The translations under genes and the position numbers were made by a program. DNA of 64,000 nucleotides, taken from contig NZ_JOAX01000006.1 of NCBI RefSeq assembly GCF_000720485.1, positions 1-64,000 on the forward strand, given 5' to 3'. Under the pieces are notes generated by a model that did no database searches, was not told the DNA's origin, and saw only the letters and a program-made list of their open reading frames with translations. Origin of the DNA: Streptomyces ochraceiscleroticus (GTDB lineage: Bacteria; Actinomycetota; Actinomycetes; Streptomycetales; Streptomycetaceae). This document shows, in pieces, positions 25,901 to 35,009 of the stretch. The stretch's first letter is position 1. Every line of letters begins with the position of its first letter.

Positions 25901-27049
25901 ATGCTGAACATCGCGGACACACTGCACCGCTGGTGCCGCGAAGCCCGCCCGTTCGCCCTAGCCACCATCGTCGACGTCACGGGAAGCGCACCCATGCCCG
26001 TCGGCACGTCGGTCGCGGTCGACAAGAACGGCAACGTGGCCGGAAGCATTTCCGGCGGCTGCGTCGAGGGCGCCGTCCACGAGTTGTGCCTTCAGGTCCT
26101 GGAGGGCGAAGGCCCACCCCAACGCGTCCGCTTCAGCTACTCCGACAACGACGCCTTCGCCGTAGGTCTCACCTGCGGCGGCGAACTCGACGTCCTGATC
26201 CAACGCGTCGACCCCGTCGCCGAGCCCCACCTCCTGCCGGCCCTCGAAGAAGCCGTCCAGGGCTGGCCCGTCGCCGTGGCTCACGTCTCCGGCGGGCCAG
26301 GAGAGTTGGTCGGCCGTACGGTGTGCGTCTTCAGCGACGACATCACGTCGTACGGAACGCTGGATGGCGGCGGCCCGACAGACCATGCGGTGGCCGCGCA
26401 CGCCAGGGCACTGCTACGGGCGGGCCGCACCGCACACGTAGCGCTCGGCGGCGACGCGGACACATGCCCCGAGCAGATCTCCGTCCTCGTCCACGTCCAA
26501 GCCCCTCGCCCCCGCATGCTGATCTTCGGCGCCGTCGACTTCACCGCCGCCCTCAGCCAGGCCGGACAGTTCCTCGGGTACGAGGTCACCGTGTGCGACG
26601 CCCGCCCCGTCTTCGCCACCAAGGCCCGCTTCCCGCACGCTGACGAGGTCGTCGTCGACTGGCCCCACCGCTACTTGGAACACACAACGGTCGACTCTCG
26701 CACGGCAATCTGCGTTCTCACCCACGACGCCAAGTTCGATATCCCCCTACTGACCCACGCACTCCGCCTGCCCGTCGCGTACGTCGGAGCGATGGGCTCC
26801 CGGCGCACCCACGAACACCGCCTGCACCACTTGCGCGAGGCGGGCCTCACCGAAGCGCAACTCGCCCGCCTGCACTCCCCGATCGGTCTGGACCTCGGTG
26901 CCCGTACGCCGCAAGAGACGGCTATCTCCATCACCGCCGAGATCATCGCGCACACCAACCGGGCCACAGGACTGCCACTGTCGCAGAGAACTGGGCCGAT
27001 TCATCGGCCCGTTGACGTAGCGCCGGTCCGCACGCTCCTGACGACGTAG
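25901..27049 (+). CDS. XdhC/CoxI family Moco maturation factor
   Basis: A 382-residue XdhC-type protein. These bind molybdenum cofactor, promote its sulfuration and insert it into xanthine-oxidase-family enzymes. The N-terminal XdhC/CoxI domain has ALATIVDVTGSAP and GSISGGCVEGAV. The C-terminal Rossmann domain has VTVCDARPVFATKARFPHAD, LTHDAKFDIPLL and YVGAMGSRRTHEHR. Its position right after the catalytic subunit fits service to that enzyme. The start ATG has GGAGAA upstream. Confidence 0.92.
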   Translation: MLNIADTLHRWCREARPFALATIVDVTGSAPMPVGTSVAVDKNGNVAGSISGGCVEGAVHELCLQVLEGEGPPQRVRFSYSDNDAFAVGLTCGGELDVLIQRVDPVAEPHLLPALEEAVQGWPVAVAHVSGGPGELVGRTVCVFSDDITSYGTLDGGGPTDHAVAAHARALLRAGRTAHVALGGDADTCPEQISVLVHVQAPRPRMLIFGAVDFTAALSQAGQFLGYEVTVCDARPVFATKARFPHADEVVVDWPHRYLEHTTVDSRTAICVLTHDAKFDIPLLTHALRLPVAYVGAMGSRRTHEHRLHHLREAGLTEAQLARLHSPIGLDLGARTPQETAISITAEIIAHTNRATGLPLSQRTGPIHRPVDVAPVRTLLTT

Positions 27050-27140
27050 AAAGCCACGACTCCTGCTCCACGGCCGGCCGCCAACGGCACAGGGACACGT
27101 CCGTCCCCCTGATCATCCCGAGAAAGGACCACGCAGAGCC

Positions 27141-28460
27141 GTGTTCGTCGTCATATTCCTCATAGTGTTCGGCGCGCTCCACTTCTACGTGTGGCGGCGC
27201 CTCGTACGCGACACGACGCGGCCCGGCTCGGCCCTCCGCCGTGCCGGAACCTGTGTGATGGTCGCCGGTCCACTCCTTACGGCCGGGGCCCAGACGGCCG
27301 GAGCCATCGCCCCGTTCACCGTCCGGCAGCTCATGGCCTGGCCCGGCTACCTGTGGCTGGTGCTGTTCCTGTACCTGCTTTTGGCGCTGCTCGCGGGCGA
27401 AGTCGTCCGGCCCATACTGCTGCGTCGGCTCGCCCGGCGAGACGGAGCAAGAGCGGCGGAAACCGCTGAGCCCGCGACGCTTCAGAACGAGGAACTCGCC
27501 GTCGGTGAGCCCCAGTCCATGGCGGTGACGGCGTCCGGCGGGTCCACTCCGCATGAACCCACGGGGCCCGTCGCGCTGGCCGAGCGCCCGCACACACCGG
27601 AGCCCGAGGCTCGTCCGCGGCCCGAGCGGGCAGGCCCGTCGCGTCGGCTGTTCGTCTCACGCGTGGTCGGCGGCACTGCCGCGGCAGTCGCCCTCGGCAC
27701 CGTCGGCTACGGCACCCACAGCATGCTCAGCGGCCCGAAAGTCAAGCGGCTGACGGTCCCGCTGGCGAACTTGCCACGCGCCGCCCACGGTTACCGCATC
27801 GCCGTTGTCAGCGACATGCACCTCGGCCCGGTCCTGGGCCGCGGCTTCGCCCAGCACGTCGTCGACACGATCAACCGCACCCAGCCCGACCTGATCGCCG
27901 TCGTCGGCGACCTGGTCGACGGCAACGTCGCAGACCTCGGCAACGCCGTGGAGCCACTCGCTCAACTCCGGTCCCGCCACGGCTCGTACTTCGTCACCGG
28001 CAACCATGAGTACTTCGTCGGTGCCGAGCAGTGGGTCGACAAGGTACGGGACCTCGGCCTGCACCCACTGGAAAACACCCGCACCGAGCTGCCCGGCTTC
28101 GACCTCGCCGGCGTCAACGACGTGACCGGCGCCGACCAGGGCCAGGGCCCCGACTTCGCCAAGGCACTCGGCGACCGCGACCGCTCCCGCGCCTCCGTTC
28201 TCCTCGCCCACCAGCCCATCGTCATCGACGACGCCGTCCGCCACGGCGTGGGCCTCCAGCTGTCCGGCCACACCCACGGCGGCCAGCTCTGGCCCGTCAA
28301 CTACGTCGCCGAACTCGCCAACCCGACCGTCGAGGGCCTCGAACGCTACGGCGACACCCAGCTGTACGTCAGCCGCGGCGCCGGAGCCTGGGGCCCACCG
28401 GTCCGCGTAGGTGCCCCGTCCGACATCACCATTGTCGAACTCGCCTCGAAGCAGGCTTGA
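27141..28460 (+). CDS. Membrane metallophosphoesterase
   Basis: A 439-residue protein with about four N-terminal membrane helices (residues 1-95), a long Pro/Glu-rich linker, a further hydrophobic segment near 180, and a calcineurin-like metallophosphoesterase domain (about 215-435). Metal-binding motifs are complete: SDMHLG, VGDLVDG, GNHEYF and LSGHTHGGQLW. It resembles YkuE/YpbG-type enzymes acting on phospholipid or nucleotide diphosphate substrates at the outer membrane face. The start is GTG with AAAGGA upstream. No tie to the molybdo-enzyme is evident. Confidence 0.88.
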   Translation: MFVVIFLIVFGALHFYVWRRLVRDTTRPGSALRRAGTCVMVAGPLLTAGAQTAGAIAPFTVRQLMAWPGYLWLVLFLYLLLALLAGEVVRPILLRRLARRDGARAAETAEPATLQNEELAVGEPQSMAVTASGGSTPHEPTGPVALAERPHTPEPEARPRPERAGPSRRLFVSRVVGGTAAAVALGTVGYGTHSMLSGPKVKRLTVPLANLPRAAHGYRIAVVSDMHLGPVLGRGFAQHVVDTINRTQPDLIAVVGDLVDGNVADLGNAVEPLAQLRSRHGSYFVTGNHEYFVGAEQWVDKVRDLGLHPLENTRTELPGFDLAGVNDVTGADQGQGPDFAKALGDRDRSRASVLLAHQPIVIDDAVRHGVGLQLSGHTHGGQLWPVNYVAELANPTVEGLERYGDTQLYVSRGAGAWGPPVRVGAPSDITIVELASKQA

Positions 28461-28528
28461 ACCGTCGTCGCTCCCAAAGCGCGTTGCAGAAGGCCGTGGT
28501 CAGGGCATTTCCTCTGCGTGGCTGGGGT

Positions 28529-28562
28529 GCTGAGGGCTGAGGGCTGAGGGCTGAGGGCTGAG
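28529..28562 (+). repeat. Tandem 7-bp repeat
   Basis: The unit GCTGAGG is repeated almost five times head to tail, immediately before the decayed transposase. It marks the start of the mosaic region. Confidence 0.9.
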
Positions 28563-28565
28563 CAA

Positions 28566-28850
28566 GTGTGGGTGGAGACGTTCACCGGGCTACGGGTGGA
28601 TCAGTTCTGGCGGCTGCTAAAACGGTCCGCGAACGCGCTGGGGAGGGCTGCGGATGAGGCCGTCCGTGGCGGCTGCCGCGGCCCGAACGCGTGCTACTGG
28701 TGGCCGTTGTGATAGCGCACGAACCTCTCCATGTGGCAGCTCGCGCCGCTGTTCGGCGTCTCGCCGGCCACCGTATGCCGGGTCATCCAGCGCCTTGGCC
28801 AGTTTGCTCGCGCTGGAGCCGGTGCGGACCCCGCATGCCAGCGACCACCA
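28566..28850 (+). mobile_element. Decayed IS5-type transposase remnant
   Basis: The N-terminal part of a transposase of the IS112/IS5-like group survives in pieces. VWVETFTGLRVDQFWRLL occurs in one frame and then decays. RVLLVAV appears next, then WQLAPLFGVSPATVCRVIQR (helix-turn-helix) in a second frame, and LALEPVRTPHASDHQ in a third. The catalytic DDE region is missing. I could not find terminal repeats. It is a non-functional scar. Confidence 0.7.
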
Positions 28851-29445
28851 GAACCGCCCCGTCGCAGCGTTGCGGCCAGGCAGTCGACCACCGGCCTCGC
28901 TCGGCACGTCGACCAGCTCGGCCAGGTCACCGGAGCCGTGGTGCCCGGACCAAGCCATCGACCGCGACCTGCATCTCCAGCAAGGTGCGTCGCACCCACC
29001 CGTGGGCAGCTCGGGACCGTGCGGCGGGCTCGGTACGCGACAACGGGGGCACCGCGTGGAGCCTCAAGAACGCTGCTCTTCAGCTCACTAACGTTGCGCC
29101 CCTATCCCGACAGTGATCGTCCGACGTATGACCGTGGTCATCAGCAGACGGTGGAAGTCGCTCTGAGATTGGAAGGGGCGGGCCTTCCCCCTAGACGTTG
29201 CCTGCAGGCCGCGTCCAGACTCCCCTGCCTCTGACAACGCAGGACACGGCAGGCGTGCTCGCTACGGAGCGTAGATCCGGACAGAGGGCCACTCTCCAAC
29301 GCCCCCCTTGGGGAGTTTCTGGGGAGAGTGGCCCCCGCCGGGGAGGCCGTGGGGAGTTCCAGCCGCACAAAGGCGTACGAACGTGAAAGTTTCCGTAAGG
29401 CGCATTTACGCATGTTAGGAGCCTGATTGCGATCAGAACCGCAAG
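28851..29445. other. Intergenic region without a recognisable gene
   Basis: Open frames here are short, lack ribosome sites and resemble no family I know. A large inverted repeat at 29286-29334 is the only clear structure. GC content falls towards the right end. Confidence 0.5.
29286..29334. terminator. Large hairpin
   Basis: GGGCCACTCTCC (29286-29297) pairs perfectly with GGAGAGTGGCCC (29323-29334). The 25-base loop contains a second stem (CCCC/GGGG). It could terminate the minus-strand frame at 29446-30063 or be part of a structured RNA. Confidence 0.4.
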
Positions 29446-30063
29446 TCAGGGGCGTTGATCGGGGAAGTACATGACGTAAACATCGAGGTACCCTCGGGTT
29501 CCTGACAGCGTCTCCTCAGGCAAGTAAGCCGCAGTATCACCAAAAGAGGGCGTGCTCAACGGGCAACGCTCAGAATTGTTCGTCGATTCGGAAATGTGCT
29601 GAACGCCACTGGTGAGAATTTCGCCGCCCAAACGGCGCCTCCCGCACCGCCGGCCGACGAGGGCATGCACTTCCACCCAATCGCCTCGTCGGTGATCGTG
29701 GGTCACAGCTTCCACCGCGGGACGGGACTCCTGATACAGGTAAGCCACCTTTCGGACGATCGGGACTCCTTTTAAGTCCGCCCACGACTTCCGGTAGAGC
29801 CTTATTATCTCGCGTGGGGATCTTCGGGCGCACCAACAGCCCTCTACTCCCGGCCGAACAAATCGGTTCCGCACTCCGGGCGGCGAGCGCGGGCAGGTGT
29901 ACCACCTTCCAACGGCCGCCACCTTCACTGCGGCCCCTCTCCTGCCATCATCGGACGACGAAGTCACCGGGCGGTTTGGTCGCATTCCAGTCGGAGACGC
30001 GTGCATGCGGACCTTCCGGCCCAGCTCGGCACGGGTAGGCGTGCTGCCCACGCGGACGAGCAT
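29446..30063 (-). CDS. Orphan reading frame, unknown
   Basis: A 205-codon open frame with an ATG start and no recognised domain. The C-terminal half (SWADLKGVPIVRKVAYLYQE, then RGDWVEVHALVGRR and YLDVYVMYF) looks more protein-like than the Arg/Pro-rich N-terminal half. Codon use differs from neighbours: lower GC3, an ATA pair and a TTA codon. This suggests transferred or degraded DNA, or no gene at all. There is no clear ribosome site. Confidence 0.25.
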   Translation of the reverse strand: MLVRVGSTPTRAELGRKVRMHASPTGMRPNRPVTSSSDDGRRGAAVKVAAVGRWYTCPRSPPGVRNRFVRPGVEGCWCARRSPREIIRLYRKSWADLKGVPIVRKVAYLYQESRPAVEAVTHDHRRGDWVEVHALVGRRCGRRRLGGEILTSGVQHISESTNNSERCPLSTPSFGDTAAYLPEETLSGTRGYLDVYVMYFPDQRP

Positions 30064-30159
30064 GACTTGCGAGTAAGTCTCGTCGCTGCGGCTGAACCAT
30101 CGACGGCCCCTTGAGCGCGGTTCGCGTTTCCACCCAAATGGGAGCTAGGATCGCGGCCC

Positions 30160-30846
30160 ATGTCAGGTCGACCGGCGGCAAGCCGCCAGGAGAGAACCCA
30201 GGCACAGAAACTTGCCCGGCAGGTGCGGTCGTTGCGTGAGGCGCGCGGGTGGACGAGGGATCGGCTGGCCAAGGAGGCGGGCATACACTCACGCACGCTG
30301 ATGCGGCTGGAGAATGCGGGCGCGACACAGCCAGGCTTCTTCACCATAGGCGCCCTTGCCGCGGCGTTGGAAGTCAGCCTGGATGGTCTCTTCCGCGCCG
30401 CTCGGCCGGAACCGGGGCTGTGGTCGATCGGCTATGAGGGCCGAGACATCGACTCGTTCATCGCGGCACTGGCCAGTGAGCGAATTGACACAGTAGCGGA
30501 CGTGCGCCTCACACCGATCAGCCGCAAACCCGGCTTCAGCAAGACACGCTTGCAGACCGCGCTTGGCACTGCCGGGATCGAATACGTACACCTGCGGGCG
30601 CTGGGCAACCCCAAAGACAACCGTGCGCCCTTTTGGGAGGGGCGACTGGCCGAGGGCCGAGCACGGTTTGCCACCGTGCTTCGTTCCGAGGCGGCGGCAG
30701 CACAACTGAATGCTCTGGCAGAGCTAGCCCGCATCTCCCGGGTGGCGGTGCTGTGCTATGAACGCGATGCCGATCACTGCCATCGCGCCTTGGTCTTGGA
30801 AAAGGTGGCCACGCATGTCGGCCGGGAAGTCACCGTTCTTGTCTGA
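30160..30846 (+). CDS. HTH-DUF488 fusion protein
   Basis: A 228-residue protein joining an XRE-type helix-turn-helix (about residues 18-75; RDRLAKEAGIHSRTLMRLEN) to a DUF488 domain (about 88-225). DUF488 hallmarks are all present: WSIGYEGRDIDSFI, VADVRLTPISRKPGF, YVHLRALGNPK and the C-terminal AVLCYERDADHCHRAL. The function of DUF488 is not established; its conserved Cys/His region suggests metal or nucleotide chemistry. The HTH suggests self-regulation or DNA targeting. The ATG follows TAGGAT by eight bases with no ribosome site, so it may be leaderless. A 271-residue partner follows after 92 bases. Confidence 0.82.
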   Translation: MSGRPAASRQERTQAQKLARQVRSLREARGWTRDRLAKEAGIHSRTLMRLENAGATQPGFFTIGALAAALEVSLDGLFRAARPEPGLWSIGYEGRDIDSFIAALASERIDTVADVRLTPISRKPGFSKTRLQTALGTAGIEYVHLRALGNPKDNRAPFWEGRLAEGRARFATVLRSEAAAAQLNALAELARISRVAVLCYERDADHCHRALVLEKVATHVGREVTVLV

Positions 30847-30938
30847 GCGCGGCTGCAGACTCGCTACGCCCCCTTGCGGCAGACGGTGCCGTTGCCTCCA
30901 ATGTAACCGTTGAGGTCGCATCGGGCTGGGGGGCAACG

Positions 30939-31754
30939 ATGGGCAGAACGCCGCAGCGCGCCCGCATCATGGTGACAGTCAAGACCTATCCTGAGCTGTC
31001 GAAGAAGTACCGGGAGACCAGCTGTGTGGCTGGCGTTCGCCTCGACGATGGGGCCCCACGACATGTGCGGCTCTTCCCCGTGCCTTTCCGGCTACTCGCG
31101 CAGGAGGCACAGTTCACGAAGTACTCGATCATCGAGGTCGATGTCGAGCGGCACCGCCATGACCAGCGCCCGGAAAGCTTGCGTCCACGCCTGGAGAGCC
31201 TCAAGGTTCTCGATCAACTCTCCCCCGCCGATGGCTGGTCCCGACGATGGGAATACCTGCGGCCACTGGTGTCACCATCGCTGTGTGCAATACGCCGCGA
31301 ACAGGCGCGCCACGGCTCCTCTTTGGGGCTCTTCCGGCTTCCCAGTACCCCCACACTCAAGCTGGCCGACGCAGAGCCGTGGCCGGCCTCCAAGGCCGCT
31401 CTGGCTGATCAGCTTGACCTGTTGGAGCAGGACCTGAAGCCTCTTGAATGGGTACCTGTACAGCTGCGTTACAGATTCACCTGCTCCGACCGGTACTGCC
31501 CCGGTCATGCCATGCACCTCAAGGACTGGGAAGCCGGGGAGAGCTACCGCAAGTACCTGCACCGCTATGGGCAGGGCCTGGTGCGCGAGAAGCTGTACGA
31601 GCGTTGGCTGACGAGGATGTTCAGACCCGACCGCGCGGTACACGCCTTCGTCGGCAACATCAAAGCTCATCCCCACACCTTCATGCTTCTCGGTTTGGCC
31701 TACCCCTTACGCACGGTCGCCGAGTACGCACAGGGCGACCTGTTCGCCATGTGA
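30939..31754 (+). CDS. Partner of the DUF488 fusion, unknown function
   Basis: A 271-residue protein that I do not recognise by name, although its opening (KTYPELSKKYRETSCVAGVR, then VRLFPVPFRLL) looks like a conserved family. A central CSDRYCPGHAMHLKDWE gives a C-x4-C-x2-H-x3-H pattern that could bind zinc or act as a nuclease-type metal site. The C-terminus (FVGNIKAHPHTFMLLGLAYP, GDLFAM) is also well ordered. The start ATG has a G-rich ribosome site. Codon 257 (31707-31709) is TTA, rare in Streptomyces and dependent on the bldA tRNA, so expression may be late. It probably works with the HTH-DUF488 protein. Confidence 0.75.
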   Translation: MGRTPQRARIMVTVKTYPELSKKYRETSCVAGVRLDDGAPRHVRLFPVPFRLLAQEAQFTKYSIIEVDVERHRHDQRPESLRPRLESLKVLDQLSPADGWSRRWEYLRPLVSPSLCAIRREQARHGSSLGLFRLPSTPTLKLADAEPWPASKAALADQLDLLEQDLKPLEWVPVQLRYRFTCSDRYCPGHAMHLKDWEAGESYRKYLHRYGQGLVREKLYERWLTRMFRPDRAVHAFVGNIKAHPHTFMLLGLAYPLRTVAEYAQGDLFAM

Positions 31755-31847
31755 CCGACGGGCACGCCGAACGCTTTGGGACCGGGGTTGGTGTGGCCAA
31801 CTGGGTAATCAGTGCGGCGAAGCGCACGTGAATGATCTGGGGGCAAA

Positions 31848-33419
31848 GTGGCGAGTAGAGGCGGGGGCGAAGCGTACGCGCGGGAGATGGCGCGGCAGGC
31901 CCGGGAACGGGAGAAGGCACGCAAGCCGTGGAAGCCGAGGCCAAGCGGAAGGCACGGGAGGAGAAGCTGGCGTATGAGGCCGCTCGCGCACAGGAGGCCG
32001 TGGACAAGACCAGCGTGACCGAGCACGACATCGCACAGCTGCAGACGGTGCTGCGCACCGCGGTGGTCGACCGCTCTCCCCTGACGTTCGAGGCGCTGCG
32101 ACAGGAGTTCACCGCGCCGGCCTTTACGCCGAAGGGGCGGAACCGCCCAGCACCGGCGCCGCGCTGGGAGGAGTACGAGCCGGAACCTCCGCGCGGGCTG
32201 CTGGGTGCGCTGGGGTTCGGGCGCCGGGGCTATGAGGCGGAAGCGGAGCTGGCGCGACCAGCGCTTCGACCGGGCACTCCAGGAGCACACCCGAGAGGAG
32301 AAGAAGCGGGTGGACAAGCTGGAGGCGGCCCGGGTTCGGCATGAGGAGCATGACCGCCGCGAGACGGACCGGGTCACGCAGTGGAACGTCAAGATCGACG
32401 AGCGCCGCGACGCCTATCGAGAGCGCGATGTCGAGGCGGTGGAGTGGTTCGTGGACCAGGTCCTGGCGGCCTCGGTCTATCCGCATGGCTTTCCCAAAGC
32501 GCACCGGGTCTCCTACCAGGCGGATACCGGCGACCTCCTGGTCGAGATCGACCTGCCGCTGGAGGACGTGGTGCCGGCGGCCCGCGGCTACCGGTATGTG
32601 AAGAGCCGCGATGAGATCACGCCGGTTCCACGGCCGGAGAAGGAACGCAAGGAGCTGTATGCCTCGGTGCTGGCGCAGACCGCGCTGCGTACCGTCTATG
32701 AACTCTTCGCCGCCGATACCGAGGGGGTGGTGGCGTCGGTGGCGCTCAACGGCCATGTGGCCACCATCGACCGTGCCACCGGCCGCGAGGTGCACCCTTG
32801 CCTGATCACTCTCCAGGCCGACCGGGCAGAGTTCGAGCAGCTGGTGCTGACCCAGGTCGATCCGCGGGCCTGTCTGCAGCGCCTGCGGGCGCTGATCTCC
32901 CCCAACCCCTACGACCTGGAGCCGGTGCGCCCGCTGGTCACCTTCGACCTGTCGAAGTTCCGGCTGATGGACGGCCTGGACGTCGTGGCGGGCCTGGACA
33001 GCCGGCCGGTGCTGATGGACCTCTCCCCCACCGAGTTCGAGCACCTGGTGCGGCAGCTGTTCGAAGCGATCGGCCTGGAGAGCGTCAACACCCAGCCGTC
33101 CAAGGACGAGGGCGTCGATGCCATCGCGATGAACACCGACCCCATCATGAAGGGCCTGTGCATCATCCAGGCCAAGCGCACCCGCAACGTGGTGCCCTTC
33201 GAAACCGTCTCCGCCCTCGCCGGAGTGGTAGAGCACAAGCGCGCCGCCAAAGGCATCCTGGCGACGACCTCCTGGTTCGGCCGGGCCAGCGAAGCCTTCG
33301 CCAACGACCACGGACGGCTGGAACTCCTGGACGGCGCCAACCTCGTACATCTGTTCAAAGAGCACATGAACCTCGACGTTATTCCCGGTGCCGTGCCGCC
33401 CAAGCGCCGGCCGCGGTAA
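31848..33419 (+). pseudogene. Mrr-type restriction endonuclease, displaced frame
   Basis: An actinobacterial restriction-endonuclease-like protein of about 520 residues. The GTG at 31848 opens EAYAREMARQAREREKA. The coiled-coil AKRKAREEKLAYEAARAQEA and the segment to GRRGYEAE continue in another frame (from about 31925). From about 32240 the first frame resumes with RFDRALQEHTREEKKRVD and runs to the end. The C-terminal Mrr-like nuclease (LSPTEFEHLVRQLFEAIGLE, then GVDAIAM and CIIQAKR) has the catalytic D and QxK. Two compensating single-base changes explain this and could be sequencing errors. If they are real, translation could restart in the second half (for example at the ATG at 32232), giving only the C-terminal part including the nuclease. 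Confidence 0.72.
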
Positions 33420-33440
33420 GTCTCATCGCGTCAGCTGAAG

Positions 33441-33464
33441 GCGGTCACCTCGCGAGGTGACCGC
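33441..33464. terminator. Perfect 24-bp palindrome between convergent genes
   Basis: GCGGTCACCTCG joins CGAGGTGACCGC with no loop. It lies just after the endonuclease stop and before the end of the convergent AlbA_2 gene, so a two-way terminator is likely. Confidence 0.6.
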
Positions 33465-33620
33465 GGAGCTGGCACAGCTCCCCGTCCCCGACCAACCTTG
33501 CCGCGTCGACGAAGACAGTTGCAGTGCAACTATCCGTCGTCTATCCCGAAGCCCTGAGGCGATTTCCGGTACGCCACGGTGTCAGCACGCTGTTGGCGAG
33601 GTGTGAATCGGTCCAATTGA

Positions 33621-35009
33621 CTACCCGTCAAGAAACTGGACGCCGTGGGTAGTGGCCCATGCTGTGATCTGGTTTAGGAGGCTGGACTGCCACTCGCTGC
33701 GTCGCAGGTGCCCAGACTGGGTGATAGGACGGGCTTCCGGAATGCCGAACGCTTGGAAGAGCTCGTCGGCCAGCAAGGCAGCGGTCTGTACGAGGCCGAC
33801 ATTGGCGTCGGCGAGGTCGTCCAGGAGTGCGGTGCCGTGTGCGGTGGCCTGCTTGCACGCCTGCGTGCTCAGCTCGATCGGTTCACTTTCTCGCGGGTCG
33901 TAGCGGTCAATCCGCAACGGGAGCGCAGGTGTCCGGCGCGGGAGAGGGAGGGATAGCATCGGCAGCACCTTAGGATGCGTGCTCGGTTCATCGAGAAGCC
34001 ATACGGAGACGTAGGTTGTTCCCGTGGCGGCGGCACGGTCACGTGCGTGCGATCCGAGGAAGTGCAGCGCGGACATCAGTATGTGGACCACAGCGTCCGG
34101 CTCAGCGCTGTGGATCTCCCCATCCTCCAGGGTGATGGGACGGGTCCGCAGTGGGATAGCCCAGGCAGCAGCCCCGTCTCGGTGCAGTTCTGCTCGACTG
34201 GCTGTTGAGTACTGGCGCGGCTCTTCCACGATGAGACGGCGGGCGCCGATGCGTACTGTGGCAAAGGGCTGATCTTGACGGCCGAGGAACGGCTGGATTG
34301 TCCGCAATTCGTTGCCGTAGCGGTCGAAGGAATCGTGATTGATCGGCATGCATCCGGCGATCTCGGGCATCAGTGAGACCAGCAGGTGCGGGGTGTTGCG
34401 ATTCCTGATTTCCGATAGCAGGTCATATTCAACCTGATTAATCCGCTCTTCCCGAGCGGCTGCCGCGGCGAATCGGTCACGGTAGGCCGTAGCGACGAAT
34501 GTCTCGGATAGCCAGTCGGTCTGGCTGCGTGCACGCCGGGGATACCGCAGGACCTCCTTGCTACCTTTCACGGGCGGCGCGGTGACGGCGTGCGGGCCCA
34601 GGGGGCTGCGGGGGACAGCGATGATCCAAATTCCCTTCCCAGGGCACGTGGGGTTCGTTAGGCGGTATTCCTCCCACGGCACCTTCGGTTCGGTATTGGA
34701 GGCGATCACCTGGTGCATGTGACGCAGATCCTTGTCCTGCAAATCAACGTCAAAGACCTTGCTGGGAATGCCGTTGACCTCGGCCATACCTAGGATGATG
34801 AGGCCGCCAAGGTGGTTGGCGAAGGCGGCGACATCCTTGGCCAGCTCCTCACGACCCTTGTCATCGGCGCTGTAATGAGCCTGCTTGTAGTCAAGGTCTT
34901 CGGCTTCTGCGGCGTCCGGGTTGCCGACGAGCGCCGCTAGATCGTTGTAGGCCAGGTCGTCCAGGCGCCCGCCGAATAGATCTTCCAATCGGCGTGAACG
35001 GAACAACAT
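33621..35009 (-). CDS. AlbA_2 (Schlafen-type) domain protein
   Basis: A 462-residue protein. The N-terminal AlbA_2/Schlafen-like domain (about residues 25-165) shows EAEDLDYKQAHYSADD, ELAKDVAAFANHLGGLIILG and PKVPWEEY; the family includes RNA-cutting Schlafens and prokaryotic defence or regulatory proteins. The C-terminal 280 residues are unrecognised. I chose the ATG at 35009 (MLFRSRRLEDLFGG). A TACTGT box seven bases upstream and the lack of a ribosome site suggest a leaderless mRNA; upstream frame extension is probably non-coding. It is convergent with the endonuclease. Confidence 0.78.
   Translation of the reverse strand: MLFRSRRLEDLFGGRLDDLAYNDLAALVGNPDAAEAEDLDYKQAHYSADDKGREELAKDVAAFANHLGGLIILGMAEVNGIPSKVFDVDLQDKDLRHMHQVIASNTEPKVPWEEYRLTNPTCPGKGIWIIAVPRSPLGPHAVTAPPVKGSKEVLRYPRRARSQTDWLSETFVATAYRDRFAAAAAREERINQVEYDLLSEIRNRNTPHLLVSLMPEIAGCMPINHDSFDRYGNELRTIQPFLGRQDQPFATVRIGARRLIVEEPRQYSTASRAELHRDGAAAWAIPLRTRPITLEDGEIHSAEPDAVVHILMSALHFLGSHARDRAAATGTTYVSVWLLDEPSTHPKVLPMLSLPLPRRTPALPLRIDRYDPRESEPIELSTQACKQATAHGTALLDDLADANVGLVQTAALLADELFQAFGIPEARPITQSGHLRRSEWQSSLLNQITAWATTHGVQFLDG

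Noticed and set aside
33441..33464. Perfect palindrome as an attachment site of an element
   Set aside because: It sits exactly between two convergent gene ends, as terminators do, and no integrase or second copy is visible.
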